DNA of 64,000 nucleotides from GCA-2862585 sp965277895 (GTDB taxonomy: Bacteria > Bacteroidota > Bacteroidia > Flavobacteriales > UBA7312): NCBI GenBank assembly GCA_965277895.1, contig CBDIDR010000001.1, positions 1,488,001 to 1,552,000 of the forward strand, read 5' to 3'. The position numbers and the translations under genes were made by a program. The notes beneath the pieces were generated by a model. That model ran no database searches, was not told the origin of the DNA, and saw only the letters and a program-made list of their open reading frames with translations. This document shows, in pieces, positions 8,276 to 17,300 of this stretch. Positions within the stretch are counted from its first letter, which is position 1. Each line of letters opens with the position of its first letter.

Positions 8276-11200
8276 AAAAACAAGTCATATTAGCCCTTTA
8301 TATTCTAGCGAGCATCCATTTATTTGGACAAGAAAAGTATAACTCACATGATTTTATTGATGGAAATATTCCATCCTATAAACCCACTTATAACGAAACA
8401 TTTCCTGACTGGGCAAAAATGCTCTACAATGAGAACTTAAACTTCAATGATGTAAGGCAAGAGTACAACAAGTGGAAATCTCTGAATACAAACAAACATA
8501 AAGCCGTAGAACGTTACTATAAAATTTGGAGTAGAAAAATTATTCCATACGTTTTGCCAAATGGAGAGATTTACATTAATCATCAATCAAATACCAATAA
8601 TGAACTAATTACACAAATCTCCGAAGCCAATAATCAATGGAGCTTTTTAGGACCTAAAGAAACTTTTTGGTTGAATGAAAGTGGTGGTGAATCAGTTCCT
8701 GCAAGCTGTCCTTGGCAAGTTAACATTTACTCCTTTGACATATCAAAAAGCAATGATTCCGTTTTATACTGCGGTACTGAAACAGCTTTTGTCAGCAAAT
8801 CGGTTGATCATGGAAATACTTGGACATTAATAGGTCAAAATTATAATTTTGGAGGAGGAATTACAGCCGTAGCCATTGATCCTCAAAATGAAAACATAGT
8901 CTATGTAGCTGCTAATTCACAAATTCATAAAACAACGAATGGTGGACAAGACTGGACACCTTTACTTGCTTCTGACGGTCTATTTTACTCTGATAAAATC
9001 ATAATAAGCACTTTAAATCCTAACCATATAATTTCGGCGGGTTCATCGGGGATTTATCATTCCTTAGATGGTGGAATTAATTGGACTAACCCTTGGCAAT
9101 ATCAAGCTTATGACATACATTTCAAGGCGAATGAACTAGAAAAAGTCTATGCCATAAGTACACAAAACGGAATTTTTAAAATCTTGAAATCAAATGATGG
9201 AGGACAAAGTTTTAGTGTTTTTTCAAATTTTCCCAACATTACAGATGAGTCCGGTGGACTTTTAGCAGTATCTAATGACTCACCAGACAATATTTTTATT
9301 CTACTTCTGAGTAGTGATGACACTCCCCTTCTATACAAAATAGACCTAGTATCAGAAAACGGAGAATTACTTGCCACTGGACAGACTGATGACTTTCCAC
9401 TAGAAAATTGGCAAGGGTTTTATGATGTTGTATTTGAAGTATCTCCTGACGATGCAGATATAATGTTTGCAGGTACTTCAAGCCTATATAAAACTATAAA
9501 TGGAGGTGATAGCTTTTCTCTAGTTGGAGGCTATGGAGGAAGTTTCCCAATTCATCCAGACGCCCAATACATGATGCTTTTAGAGAATAATAGAGCCTGG
9601 CTAGCAACAGATGGTGGATTTACTTTCTCCTCAGATAATTTTACTAACACAAATAATGCACAATCAAAAAACAACAACCTTATTGGTTCTGATTTCTGGG
9701 GATTCGATCAAGGTTGGAATGAAGATATTGTTGTAGGTGGGCGTTACCACAATGGGAACACTGCAATAACCGACTTTTATCAAGAAAAAGCCTTAAGAAT
9801 GGGTGGTGCTGAATCTCCAACTGGTTGGGTGTTACAAGGAAAAAGTAGGCATGTAGCGTTTGATGATTTAGGTGCTGGTTGGATATTACCTCAAACTGCC
9901 GAAGGGTCAGCAGAAGGCCGTTTCCCTTTTAATAAACACCCAAATATGGATGAATATGGTGGTAGAAGAGGTAATATGGTTTTTCACCCAAATTATTATG
10001 AAGTCATCTATTTAGGTGAAGGAAATAGTTTTTGGAAAAGTAGTGATATGGGAACAAACTTTGAGCTTTTACATGATTTTGGGAAAAGAGTTAGATACCT
10101 TCAAATTTCATTTAGCAGTCCAGAAATTATCTATGCTGATGTCGTCAACGAGGGCTTGTTTAAATCAGAGGATGGTGGCTACACTTGGCAACAAAAACCT
10201 AGTTTAACAGATGGCTCTAATGGAGAAGCCTCTTGGGGTGGTAAGCTTCAATTTGCTATTTCTCCAAATGACGCTAATTCCATATATGCATGTCTAAACA
10301 ATGGAACTTGGTCTTCTGATATCGGTAAGGTATTCAAATCAACAGATGGTGGCGATAGTTGGGTTGATTGGACAGCAAATCTAAATCCATATTGCGAAAC
10401 CTTAGTAGTACAGCCAGACGAACAAGGAAATGATATTGTTTATCTATTTACCTCTAGCTTAAATGGCCAGGATGCTAATTGTTACATAAGACGATATGGA
10501 GAAAACAATTGGTCAGTGTATGGTATTGATTTTCCCGCTGGAAAAAAAATAAATCATGCATTAGCATTTTTTAGAGACAGTAAGCTTAGAGTAGCCGGAA
10601 CTGGTGGAGTATGGGAAAATAGCCTAGATAATACAAACTTCTTGCCTATAATTCAGCCATGGGTAAATAGCCCCATAATAGACTGTTTTTTAGATACTAT
10701 TCAATTGAATGACCATTCGATAATAGACCATGAAGGATGTAGTTGGTCTTGGAGCATTGAACCAGAACCAGTGTATATTGAAAATGAAAATATTAGAAAT
10801 CCAAAAGTTGTACTAGGAGAAATAGGAAGCTATGATGTTAGCCTAACAATTACTAAAAATGGTGAGAGCTATTCAAAGAGTATTGAAGATATGATTGTTG
10901 CTGAAGAATGTCCTTCTGTAAGTAATTGTAATAATCCAGCTCTAGTACCGAAAGAAAGTTGGGAATTAAAATATGTTGATAGTGAAGAAGTAAATTATCC
11001 AGGTTTTGCTACGATGGCTTTTGATAATGACCCTTCAACAATATGGCATACTAGATGGAGCACAGGCTCTGACCCCTACCCACATCATATGGAAATAGAC
11101 CTTGGTGATGAATATAAAATATATGAATTCACCTATCAAACAAGACAAGATGGTGAAAATGGTAGAATTAAAGATTTTGAACTTTACTTTAGTAGTGATT

Positions 11201-11646
11201 TTTTAGATTATGGAGATGCCGATACTATAGCTCAATTTGAAAATACATCGGCTCCACAAACTATTGTCTTTAATAATCCAAAAATAGGTAGATATCTAAA
11301 GTTAGTCGCATTATCTGAGGTTAATGGTAACGCATGGTCATCAGCTGCAGAATTTGACATCAAAGCATGCTATAACACCACTGGCATAAATTCTCTTAAT
11401 TTTCAAAAACTAAAAGCATTTCCTATTCCAACACAAGGTATTTTGGAAATCTCATTACCCTCTAACGGTCAAAGCTACTCCTACTCACTTTATTCTATAT
11501 CAGGACAGTTGATTGAAAATGGTAAAACGACTTTAAACCAAGGGAATATAAAATTGGATTTAACTAATCTAACAAAAGGCATATACGTGGTAAAATTGAC
11601 AGATAATAACAGTAGTCAATTCTATGTTAAAACAGTTAAGGAGTAA
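8272..11646 (+). CDS. Large T9SS-exported protein: BNR/sortilin-like propeller, PKD-like and F5/8-type C domains
   Basis: 1124-residue exported protein. Residues 1-20 are a signal peptide (ends LFGQ). Residues about 120-760 hold repeated BNR/sortilin motifs of the form S-x-D-G-G-x-x-W (SVDHGNTW, TTNGGQDW, SLDGGINW, SNDGGQSF, TINGGDSF, SEDGGYTW, STDGGDSW), predicting a large beta-propeller. About 800-885 resembles a PKD/Ig-like linker. About 898-1034 is an F5/8 type C (discoidin) carbohydrate-binding-like domain (AFDNDPSTIWHTRW, HMEIDLG, GRYLKLVAL). About 1043-1124 is a type A T9SS sorting domain (KAFPIPTQGILEISL, YSISGQLIENG, GIYVVKL). It is probably displayed on or released from the cell surface and binds glycans or polymers; no enzymatic residues can be named. 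It overlaps copA by four bases. Confidence 0.82.
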   Translation: MKKQVILALYILASIHLFGQEKYNSHDFIDGNIPSYKPTYNETFPDWAKMLYNENLNFNDVRQEYNKWKSLNTNKHKAVERYYKIWSRKIIPYVLPNGEIYINHQSNTNNELITQISEANNQWSFLGPKETFWLNESGGESVPASCPWQVNIYSFDISKSNDSVLYCGTETAFVSKSVDHGNTWTLIGQNYNFGGGITAVAIDPQNENIVYVAANSQIHKTTNGGQDWTPLLASDGLFYSDKIIISTLNPNHIISAGSSGIYHSLDGGINWTNPWQYQAYDIHFKANELEKVYAISTQNGIFKILKSNDGGQSFSVFSNFPNITDESGGLLAVSNDSPDNIFILLLSSDDTPLLYKIDLVSENGELLATGQTDDFPLENWQGFYDVVFEVSPDDADIMFAGTSSLYKTINGGDSFSLVGGYGGSFPIHPDAQYMMLLENNRAWLATDGGFTFSSDNFTNTNNAQSKNNNLIGSDFWGFDQGWNEDIVVGGRYHNGNTAITDFYQEKALRMGGAESPTGWVLQGKSRHVAFDDLGAGWILPQTAEGSAEGRFPFNKHPNMDEYGGRRGNMVFHPNYYEVIYLGEGNSFWKSSDMGTNFELLHDFGKRVRYLQISFSSPEIIYADVVNEGLFKSEDGGYTWQQKPSLTDGSNGEASWGGKLQFAISPNDANSIYACLNNGTWSSDIGKVFKSTDGGDSWVDWTANLNPYCETLVVQPDEQGNDIVYLFTSSLNGQDANCYIRRYGENNWSVYGIDFPAGKKINHALAFFRDSKLRVAGTGGVWENSLDNTNFLPIIQPWVNSPIIDCFLDTIQLNDHSIIDHEGCSWSWSIEPEPVYIENENIRNPKVVLGEIGSYDVSLTITKNGESYSKSIEDMIVAEECPSVSNCNNPALVPKESWELKYVDSEEVNYPGFATMAFDNDPSTIWHTRWSTGSDPYPHHMEIDLGDEYKIYEFTYQTRQDGENGRIKDFELYFSSDFLDYGDADTIAQFENTSAPQTIVFNNPKIGRYLKLVALSEVNGNAWSSAAEFDIKACYNTTGINSLNFQKLKAFPIPTQGILEISLPSNGQSYSYSLYSISGQLIENGKTTLNQGNIKLDLTNLTKGIYVVKLTDNNSSQFYVKTVKE

Positions 11647-12354
11647 TTACTTCAGTTTATCTAAAGTATCTACAGCAATAAGCCTTTCTGCTGTAAAGCC
11701 TTCGCCATAAGCAACTCTAGCAAGACGACCTATATTAGCTGCTCTGTAGCGGACACTATCAAGAAATCCTTTAGAAGAAATAATAGTTTCTGGCTCATCC
11801 GACTTAGGATCATAAAACTGTGAGCTAAAGGCTTTGACAACTTCAATCTTTTTATCGATATAATTACTTATATCTACTACAAAATCTGGTTCTATCTCAT
11901 CAAATTGAATGTAATGGTAAACAACTTCTGGTCGCCAAGCATCTTGGCCTGTTTCTATCTTCGGTAATCCAGCTAAAAAACAAGCATGGGATACTAAATC
12001 GGACCCTTTTTTATGATCAGGATGTCTATCACTTACAGCATTAGCTAAAACTATTCTAGGACGATATTCTCTTATAATTTTAATGATTTCCATCTGATGA
12101 CTTTCATCATTCTGGAAAAAACCATCTTTAAAATTCAAATTATGACGCATATCAACTCCAAGTAGCTGAGCTGCTTTTGCCGCTTCCTTATCACGAATTT
12201 CAGCACTTCCTCTAGTTCCCAATTCTCCCCTAGTCAAATCAACAATTCCAACTTTACTACCAAGAGCTATCTGTTTGGCAATGGTGCCACTACAGCTCAA
12301 CTCAACATCATCTGGGTGAGCTCCAAAAGCTAATATATCTAACTGTTTATCCAT
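11647..12354 (-). CDS. bshB1: Bacillithiol biosynthesis deacetylase BshB1
   Basis: 235-residue PIG-L/LmbE family zinc deacetylase. The N-terminal AHPDDVELSCSGT (His13, Asp15, Asp16) supplies metal ligands and the catalytic Asp; LTRGELGTRGS and SDRHPDHKKGSDL are BshB1-type motifs. BshB1 removes the acetyl group from N-acetylglucosaminyl-malate in the bacillithiol pathway in the cytoplasm. Its start overlaps the 3' end of the glutathione-peroxidase-like gene by 16 bases, so it is translationally coupled to a thiol peroxidase, which suits a low-molecular-weight thiol system. The other bacillithiol genes (bshA, bshC) are not in this window. Confidence 0.9.
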   Translation of the reverse strand: MDKQLDILAFGAHPDDVELSCSGTIAKQIALGSKVGIVDLTRGELGTRGSAEIRDKEAAKAAQLLGVDMRHNLNFKDGFFQNDESHQMEIIKIIREYRPRIVLANAVSDRHPDHKKGSDLVSHACFLAGLPKIETGQDAWRPEVVYHYIQFDEIEPDFVVDISNYIDKKIEVVKAFSSQFYDPKSDEPETIISSKGFLDSVRYRAANIGRLARVAYGEGFTAERLIAVDTLDKLK

Positions 12355-12887
12355 CTTGTAATCTTTTTAGATTTAGGACTGGTAGTGGGCAAAAAATAAT
12401 CTACCCAATTACCTTCTTCATCAATAGTAAATTTCTGAAAATTCCATAAAACAGGAATATTTTTTCTTCCATTTTTACTTTTTTCTGTCAGCCACTGATA
12501 AAGAGGGTGTTTATTTTTTCCTAGAACTTTTATTTTTTCAAAAATAGTAAAACTTACACCATATGTGCTTGAACAAAAGGAAGATATCTGTTCGCTGTCG
12601 CTAAACTCTTGATTGGCAAAGTCGGCAGAAGGAAAAGCTAAAATTTCAAAATTCAGATGTTTATACTCTTTATAAAGCTCCTCTAGCTGTTCATATTGCG
12701 ACGTTAGTCCACACTTTGAAGCTACGTTCACTATCAACACTTTTTTACCTTTCAACGAGGACATATCAAAGTCTGTTCCATCTATGGTTTTAAATGAAAA
12801 ATCATAAATAGAAAATGAATCTGAATTGTTAAAATTACTCATACAAGATGTTAAAAAAGTGAAAAGAAATACGGTAAAGTATTTCAT
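12339..12887 (-). CDS. Glutathione peroxidase family thiol peroxidase (lipoprotein)
   Basis: 182 residues from the ATG at 12887. A longer frame starting at 12914 would add nine residues, but the ATG at 12887 overlaps the preceding stop as TAATG and gives a clean lipoprotein signal (FTFLTSC, Cys15). The peroxidatic Cys59 lies in VASKCGLT, the catalytic Gln in FANQEF and the Trp-Asn pair in VLWNFQKF. The usual FPCNQFGGQEP motif is changed to FPSADFANQEF, which keeps the second Gln. A Cys in ISSFCSSTYGV is at the resolving-cysteine position, so thioredoxin or bacilliredoxin is a more likely reductant than glutathione. It lies between ccsBA and bshB1. Confidence 0.87.
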   Translation of the reverse strand: MKYFTVFLFTFLTSCMSNFNNSDSFSIYDFSFKTIDGTDFDMSSLKGKKVLIVNVASKCGLTSQYEQLEELYKEYKHLNFEILAFPSADFANQEFSDSEQISSFCSSTYGVSFTIFEKIKVLGKNKHPLYQWLTEKSKNGRKNIPVLWNFQKFTIDEEGNWVDYFLPTTSPKSKKITRWINS

Positions 12888-15800
12888 TATTTTAGAAACC
12901 GTTTTTGCCTCCATTGTGCTAATACACTAACAATAGCAATTACAGCAATTGAATAGTAAACAAATGATGGGATAGGCATAGGGTCACCTTTAGCATAGGA
13001 GTGTAATCCTGATAAATAGAAATTCACTCCAAAATAAGTCATAATAATAGAACCATATGCAACTATAGATGCAAAATTAAAGGCAAACATCCCCTTCAAT
13101 TTTGGTATAAATCGCATGTGCAAAACAAAAATATAAATAAGCATACTGGCTAAAGCCCAAGTCTCTTTTGGGTCCCAACCCCAGTATCTACCCCACGACT
13201 CATTTGCCCATACACCGCCCAAGAATGTTCCAATAGAAAGCATAAATAAACCAGTGGTTATACTCATTTCGTTGATAAATGTTAGCTCCTTTAGACTATC
13301 ACCTATTCTTAGTTTATTCGTCTTATTTTGGATTATCATTAATATCAAGTTTAAAAAGCCTAACAAAGCTCCTAAGGCTAAGAAACCATAACTCGCTGTA
13401 ATAATTGCAACGTGAATAAGCAACCAATAGGAATCAAGTACAGGAACTAAATTTGTAATTTCAGGATCTAGCCAATTTAATGCTGCAACCATTAATAGTA
13501 AGGACGATAATATTGCGGTTGCAGCTACTGTCATTAAACTTTTTCTAGCGAATGTGAAGCCTGCTAATATGGTTGCCCAGGCAATATATATTACACTTTC
13601 ATAGGCATTACTCCATGGTGCATGGTCAGAGATAAACCATCGACCCATTAAGCCTATCGTATGTGCAACAAAACCAACTCCAACCAATATAAATGCAAAT
13701 CGAATAATGCTATTTCTCCACTTACGTTCTTTTAAGATTTGTTGAATTAGTAATAGAATCATTACCAATCCTACTAGAGCATAGTAATATGAAAGGCGAT
13801 TGAATACTTTAGCGTTGTTATAAAACACCTCTGTTTTTAATTTTAAGTCAGAAGGGTAAACATCTGCTCCAAACTTCTTTTGGTAGTTACCGATGGCTGT
13901 AAGGGTGTTATTTGCCACTTCGTAATCACCATCCTTTTGAGCCTGCTGTAAGCTTCTATAATAAATTGGTAAAATTGAGTTTACAAACAATGAATCATCT
14001 CCAAACAATAAGGCTTCACTGTTAGCAGGTGAAATCCATTTATTTGAAGGGTCATCAGGAATTGGAAAAAAGCGTAAAAAAGAACCGTTATAGACCATGT
14101 AAGAGATATTTACTCTTTCATCGACCGCCATCACCTCTTTGTCATACTTACTTCGTTCAGCAGGCTTTTTGGCATAAGCTACTTGTACATCATTTGTTAA
14201 TACATATTTGGCTTCATCACTGAAAAATGATAAAAAAGAGGTGTACTTTTCTTCCAAACCCAACTTCTCTCTTAATTCATCATTATTTACTTTTATCATT
14301 GGAGCCAACTGCCACAAGTAAGGGTTTTGAAGCATCCCCAATACGACTTGATTTGAATTCAAACCATTATAATCACTTTTTCGACTCACTTTTCTCAGAA
14401 TTTCTGAAGTTGTTGTTCCAAATGGTTTCATTCGTCCGCCTTCATCCTGAACAACTAACATTCCAAACTTATTAGCGTGTTCTAGGCTAATTGGCGTAGA
14501 TAAAATAAGTGAATCAACAGTATTAGAATCTTGTGCAACTACACTCGTAGATAGGAATAAGAACATCATTAAAGTTGTTGTTCTTTTCGTTCTTAATTCA
14601 TCAAGTTTTCTCCTCAAATTGGAAAAGCGTGTTTTCTTTGAAAAAATCGTAGCAATCATTCCTACTGACATCATTAGATATCCAAGGTAGCTTATCCAAG
14701 TCCCCCAAAAATCATGATTAACAGATAGTACTGTTCCCAATTCATCTTGGTCATAGGATGCTTGAAAAAAGCGGTAGCCTTGATAATCAAGTACATTATT
14801 CATGAAAATACGATGGTCTGTTTCTTCTTCTCCATCTATTAATGTTACTTCACTTGCAAAAGAGGCAGGACTATTTGAGCCAGGGTAACGTTCTAACTGA
14901 AAGTCATTTAAACGCACAAAAAATGGCGTTTGATAGTACATTGAGCCATATGACAGTGAATAGTTTAAGCCTCCCAATTGAAAGTGGTTTTTATTGCTGA
15001 CCATTCCTTTATCTCCAAAAAGCTCTACTATCTGTTCTTCTCCATTACTTTTAACTTTTACTTTAAGTAAATCTTCAAGCTCCTCTCCTTCTTTATTTAC
15101 GCCCTTGTAATAGCTAAGTGTCGCTTTTTCATTTAAGACAGGAACAACGAAGTTTTGACCTGAAACCATGTATAATGACCTCAATATTAGAGGCTGAACG
15201 CTATCTTTTTGGATTGAACCTTTAAACTGGTCTGCCATCCTCATAAACTCAGCATCATCGGGCAGTTGAAGCATCAATTCGCCATCTTCATAAAAGAAAT
15301 TTACGTGTCCCGGTAAAGGTGTTCCAAAAGAGAAGTTGAGTCCTAAATAACGCTCTGCCCTACCTTCTTGCAAATAATAGGTCTCACGCCCATTAGCACC
15401 CGCCAGTACAATCGTAAGTGTAGGCACTCCCTCTCCAACGATTAGAGTATCTTGTGCATTAGGCACATAATCTAAATAGTCAATTGAAATATCATTATCT
15501 AAAAACTTTACCGTTTGACTAAATTCATTGGAAGACAAAAACTCTAACGGACCCTGATAATCATCCAGTAAAATAGGCTTATTATAATTATATTGATAAG
15601 CATTGTCGTGTACTTTTATTTGTAAAAAAGTGCCATCAGAAATAATTAAATCAGATTGCTCTCCTTCACGAATAGGCATCATTCCTTCAAAACTAACGTA
15701 TCTTGTAATTCCAGCACCAATGACAATTATCACAAAAGATATATGGAACAATAAAACTGCCCACTTTTCTTTTCGCCATAATTTGTAGCGGTTAATATTA

Positions 15801-15991
15801 GCAATCATATTGATAGTCAACAACACAATTATTATTTCAAACCAGGTTGCATTATACACCAAAGCCTTAGCGGTTTGAGTACCAAAATCATTCTCAATGA
15901 ATGTAGCGTATCCGATAGCAACAAAGAATAATAGTATCAAAAATGCCATTAATCGCATCGATAAAAGTCCAGAAAGTAATTTGTCGAACAT
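12887..15991 (-). CDS. ccsBA: Fused ResB-CcsA cytochrome c biogenesis protein
   Basis: 1034-residue membrane protein that joins ResB/CcsB (about residues 1-440, with four membrane helices and a large periplasmic loop) to CcsA (about 730-1034). The System II haem signature WANESWGRYWGWDPKETW (WWD domain) lies near residues 925-945, and flanking His residues occur in SDHAPWSNAYES and LLIHVAIITASYGF. The fused form delivers haem across the inner membrane and ligates it to apocytochromes c; such fusions are common in Bacteroidota and Epsilonproteobacteria. The middle (about 465-725) starts with another hydrophobic stretch ending VVAQ and is not recognised. It is the first gene of a ccsBA, GPx, bshB1 operon and has an exact -7 box 20 bases upstream. 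Confidence 0.93.
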   Translation of the reverse strand: MFDKLLSGLLSMRLMAFLILLFFVAIGYATFIENDFGTQTAKALVYNATWFEIIIVLLTINMIANINRYKLWRKEKWAVLLFHISFVIIVIGAGITRYVSFEGMMPIREGEQSDLIISDGTFLQIKVHDNAYQYNYNKPILLDDYQGPLEFLSSNEFSQTVKFLDNDISIDYLDYVPNAQDTLIVGEGVPTLTIVLAGANGRETYYLQEGRAERYLGLNFSFGTPLPGHVNFFYEDGELMLQLPDDAEFMRMADQFKGSIQKDSVQPLILRSLYMVSGQNFVVPVLNEKATLSYYKGVNKEGEELEDLLKVKVKSNGEEQIVELFGDKGMVSNKNHFQLGGLNYSLSYGSMYYQTPFFVRLNDFQLERYPGSNSPASFASEVTLIDGEEETDHRIFMNNVLDYQGYRFFQASYDQDELGTVLSVNHDFWGTWISYLGYLMMSVGMIATIFSKKTRFSNLRRKLDELRTKRTTTLMMFLFLSTSVVAQDSNTVDSLILSTPISLEHANKFGMLVVQDEGGRMKPFGTTTSEILRKVSRKSDYNGLNSNQVVLGMLQNPYLWQLAPMIKVNNDELREKLGLEEKYTSFLSFFSDEAKYVLTNDVQVAYAKKPAERSKYDKEVMAVDERVNISYMVYNGSFLRFFPIPDDPSNKWISPANSEALLFGDDSLFVNSILPIYYRSLQQAQKDGDYEVANNTLTAIGNYQKKFGADVYPSDLKLKTEVFYNNAKVFNRLSYYYALVGLVMILLLIQQILKERKWRNSIIRFAFILVGVGFVAHTIGLMGRWFISDHAPWSNAYESVIYIAWATILAGFTFARKSLMTVAATAILSSLLLMVAALNWLDPEITNLVPVLDSYWLLIHVAIITASYGFLALGALLGFLNLILMIIQNKTNKLRIGDSLKELTFINEMSITTGLFMLSIGTFLGGVWANESWGRYWGWDPKETWALASMLIYIFVLHMRFIPKLKGMFAFNFASIVAYGSIIMTYFGVNFYLSGLHSYAKGDPMPIPSFVYYSIAVIAIVSVLAQWRQKRFLK

Positions 15992-16010
15992 TAGGTTTTA
16001 TTTAGGAAGT

Positions 16011-16030
16011 ACAAAATTACTTAATTTTGT
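16011..16030. promoter_or_regulatory. Palindromic back-to-back -7 promoters between ccsBA and the DUF2520 gene
   Basis: Sequence ACAAAATTACTTAATTTTGT, two perfect 9-bp arms with a 2-base centre. The minus-strand arm reads TAATTTTG (16019-16012), 20 bases before the ccsBA ATG, and the plus-strand arm reads TAATTTTG (16022-16029), 33 bases before the DUF2520 ATG. Both match TAnnTTTG exactly. Confidence 0.55.
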
Positions 16031-16062
16031 TCTTTTTGAATCTAAAAAAAGTATATTTCGGC

Positions 16063-16809
16063 ATGACTAAAATAACAATGATTGGTGCAGGGAATTTAGC
16101 CACACATCTTAGCAGTGCTTTACGCCATGCTGGTCATGAAATTATTCAAGTATACAGTCGTACTGAAAAATCTGCTTCTACGCTAGCAAATCAATTAGAT
16201 TGCCCGTTTACTACTGATTTAAATAATATCATCAAATCAGAACTAGCCATAATAGCTGTTAAGGATGATGCTATTAAAGAGGTTGAAAAACACATTAATT
16301 TCCCAAAAGTTCACACTTCTGGCACAAAAGATTTAGACTGTTTAACTAAGAGTAAAGTCGGTGTTTTTTATCCTCTTCAAACCTTTTCAAAGACGAGTAA
16401 TATAGGTTTTGAAAGCGTTCCGATATGCATTGAATCGAATGACTCTTCTTTTAGTGAACTTTTAAATGAACTGGCTAATTCCATTACTAATAAAGTTTTT
16501 GAGTTAGATAGTAAACAAAGAAGACAGTTGCACATAGCCGCAGTAATTGCTTGTAATTTTAGTAATCTCATGTATCGTTTTTCTGAAGATATATGCAAGG
16601 AACATTCCATTCCTTTTGAAATATTGCACCCACTAATTTTAGAAACAGCCAATAAAATCCAATCCTTACCACCATCAAAAGCACAAACAGGACCTGCCCA
16701 AAGGGGTGATGAATTGACTATTGAAAAACACATTACAGCTCTTGAAAGTAATAATGAATTACAATCTATTTATAAAACGCTCAGCAATAGCATTAAAAAA
16801 CACTCATGA
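16063..16809 (+). CDS. DUF2520 / Rossmann-fold NAD(P)-dependent protein
   Basis: 248 residues from the ATG at 16063; a longer frame exists from 16027 but homologues start directly at the nucleotide-binding motif, here MTKITMIGAGNLATHLS (GxGNxxxxL). The N-terminal half resembles NADP-dependent F420 reductase or pyrroline-5-carboxylate reductase like Rossmann domains; the C-terminal half is the DUF2520 helical domain (LHIAAVIACNFSNLMYRF, ETANKIQSLPPSKAQTGPAQRGD). An oxidoreductase role is likely but the substrate is unknown. It overlaps kdsC by four bases and leads a DUF2520, kdsC, ubiA, maf operon. Confidence 0.85.
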   Translation: MTKITMIGAGNLATHLSSALRHAGHEIIQVYSRTEKSASTLANQLDCPFTTDLNNIIKSELAIIAVKDDAIKEVEKHINFPKVHTSGTKDLDCLTKSKVGVFYPLQTFSKTSNIGFESVPICIESNDSSFSELLNELANSITNKVFELDSKQRRQLHIAAVIACNFSNLMYRFSEDICKEHSIPFEILHPLILETANKIQSLPPSKAQTGPAQRGDELTIEKHITALESNNELQSIYKTLSNSIKKHS

Positions 16810-17300
16810 ATTATAAAGAAAAACTACACCATATCACCACATTTATCTTTGATGTAGATGGCGTACTCACTGATGGCAAAATAATTCTTCATGCTAGTGG
16901 TGAACAATTAAGAACCATGAATGTTAAAGATGGTATGGCTATAAGAACTGCACTATCGAAAGGCTATAAAATTGCTATCATTTCTGGCGGAAAAAGTAAA
17001 GGCTTAATTGAGCGTTTTAAACACCTAAAAATTGATGACGTATATTTGGGGTGTGATGATAAAAAAGATGCTTTAGAAGACTTTAAACACATTCACAATA
17101 TTGACTCAAAAAACATACTGTATATGGGTGACGATATCAATGACTGGGAAGTGATGAAAGAAGTTGGCTTAGGTTCATGCCCACAAGATGCAGTTGCTGA
17201 AATTAAATCTATTGCCGATTACATATCTCACAAAAACGGTGGGTCTGGTTGCGTAAGGGATGTTATTGAACAAACATTAAAAGTACAAGGAAAATGGTAA
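16806..17300 (+). CDS. kdsC: KdsC-like HAD phosphatase (3-deoxy-D-manno-octulosonate 8-phosphate phosphatase)
   Basis: 164-residue HAD phosphatase of the small, cap-less C0 type that forms tetramers. Motif I is FDVDGVLTDGK (Asp16 nucleophile, Asp18), followed by the KdsC-type NVKDGMAIRTALSKGYKIAIISGGKS and YMGDDINDWEVM (motif III/IV). KdsC converts Kdo-8-phosphate to Kdo for lipopolysaccharide inner core. The related family that makes Neu5Ac or KDN from the 9-phosphate cannot be fully excluded. It overlaps both neighbours (4 bases upstream, 7 downstream), so it is firmly inside the operon. Confidence 0.88.
   Translation: MNYKEKLHHITTFIFDVDGVLTDGKIILHASGEQLRTMNVKDGMAIRTALSKGYKIAIISGGKSKGLIERFKHLKIDDVYLGCDDKKDALEDFKHIHNIDSKNILYMGDDINDWEVMKEVGLGSCPQDAVAEIKSIADYISHKNGGSGCVRDVIEQTLKVQGKW

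Noticed and set aside
8815..10380. Repeated segments in the 8272-11646 gene as possible CRISPR or DNA repeats
   Set aside because: The repeats are protein-level BNR motifs with divergent DNA; there are no identical repeats with regular spacers.
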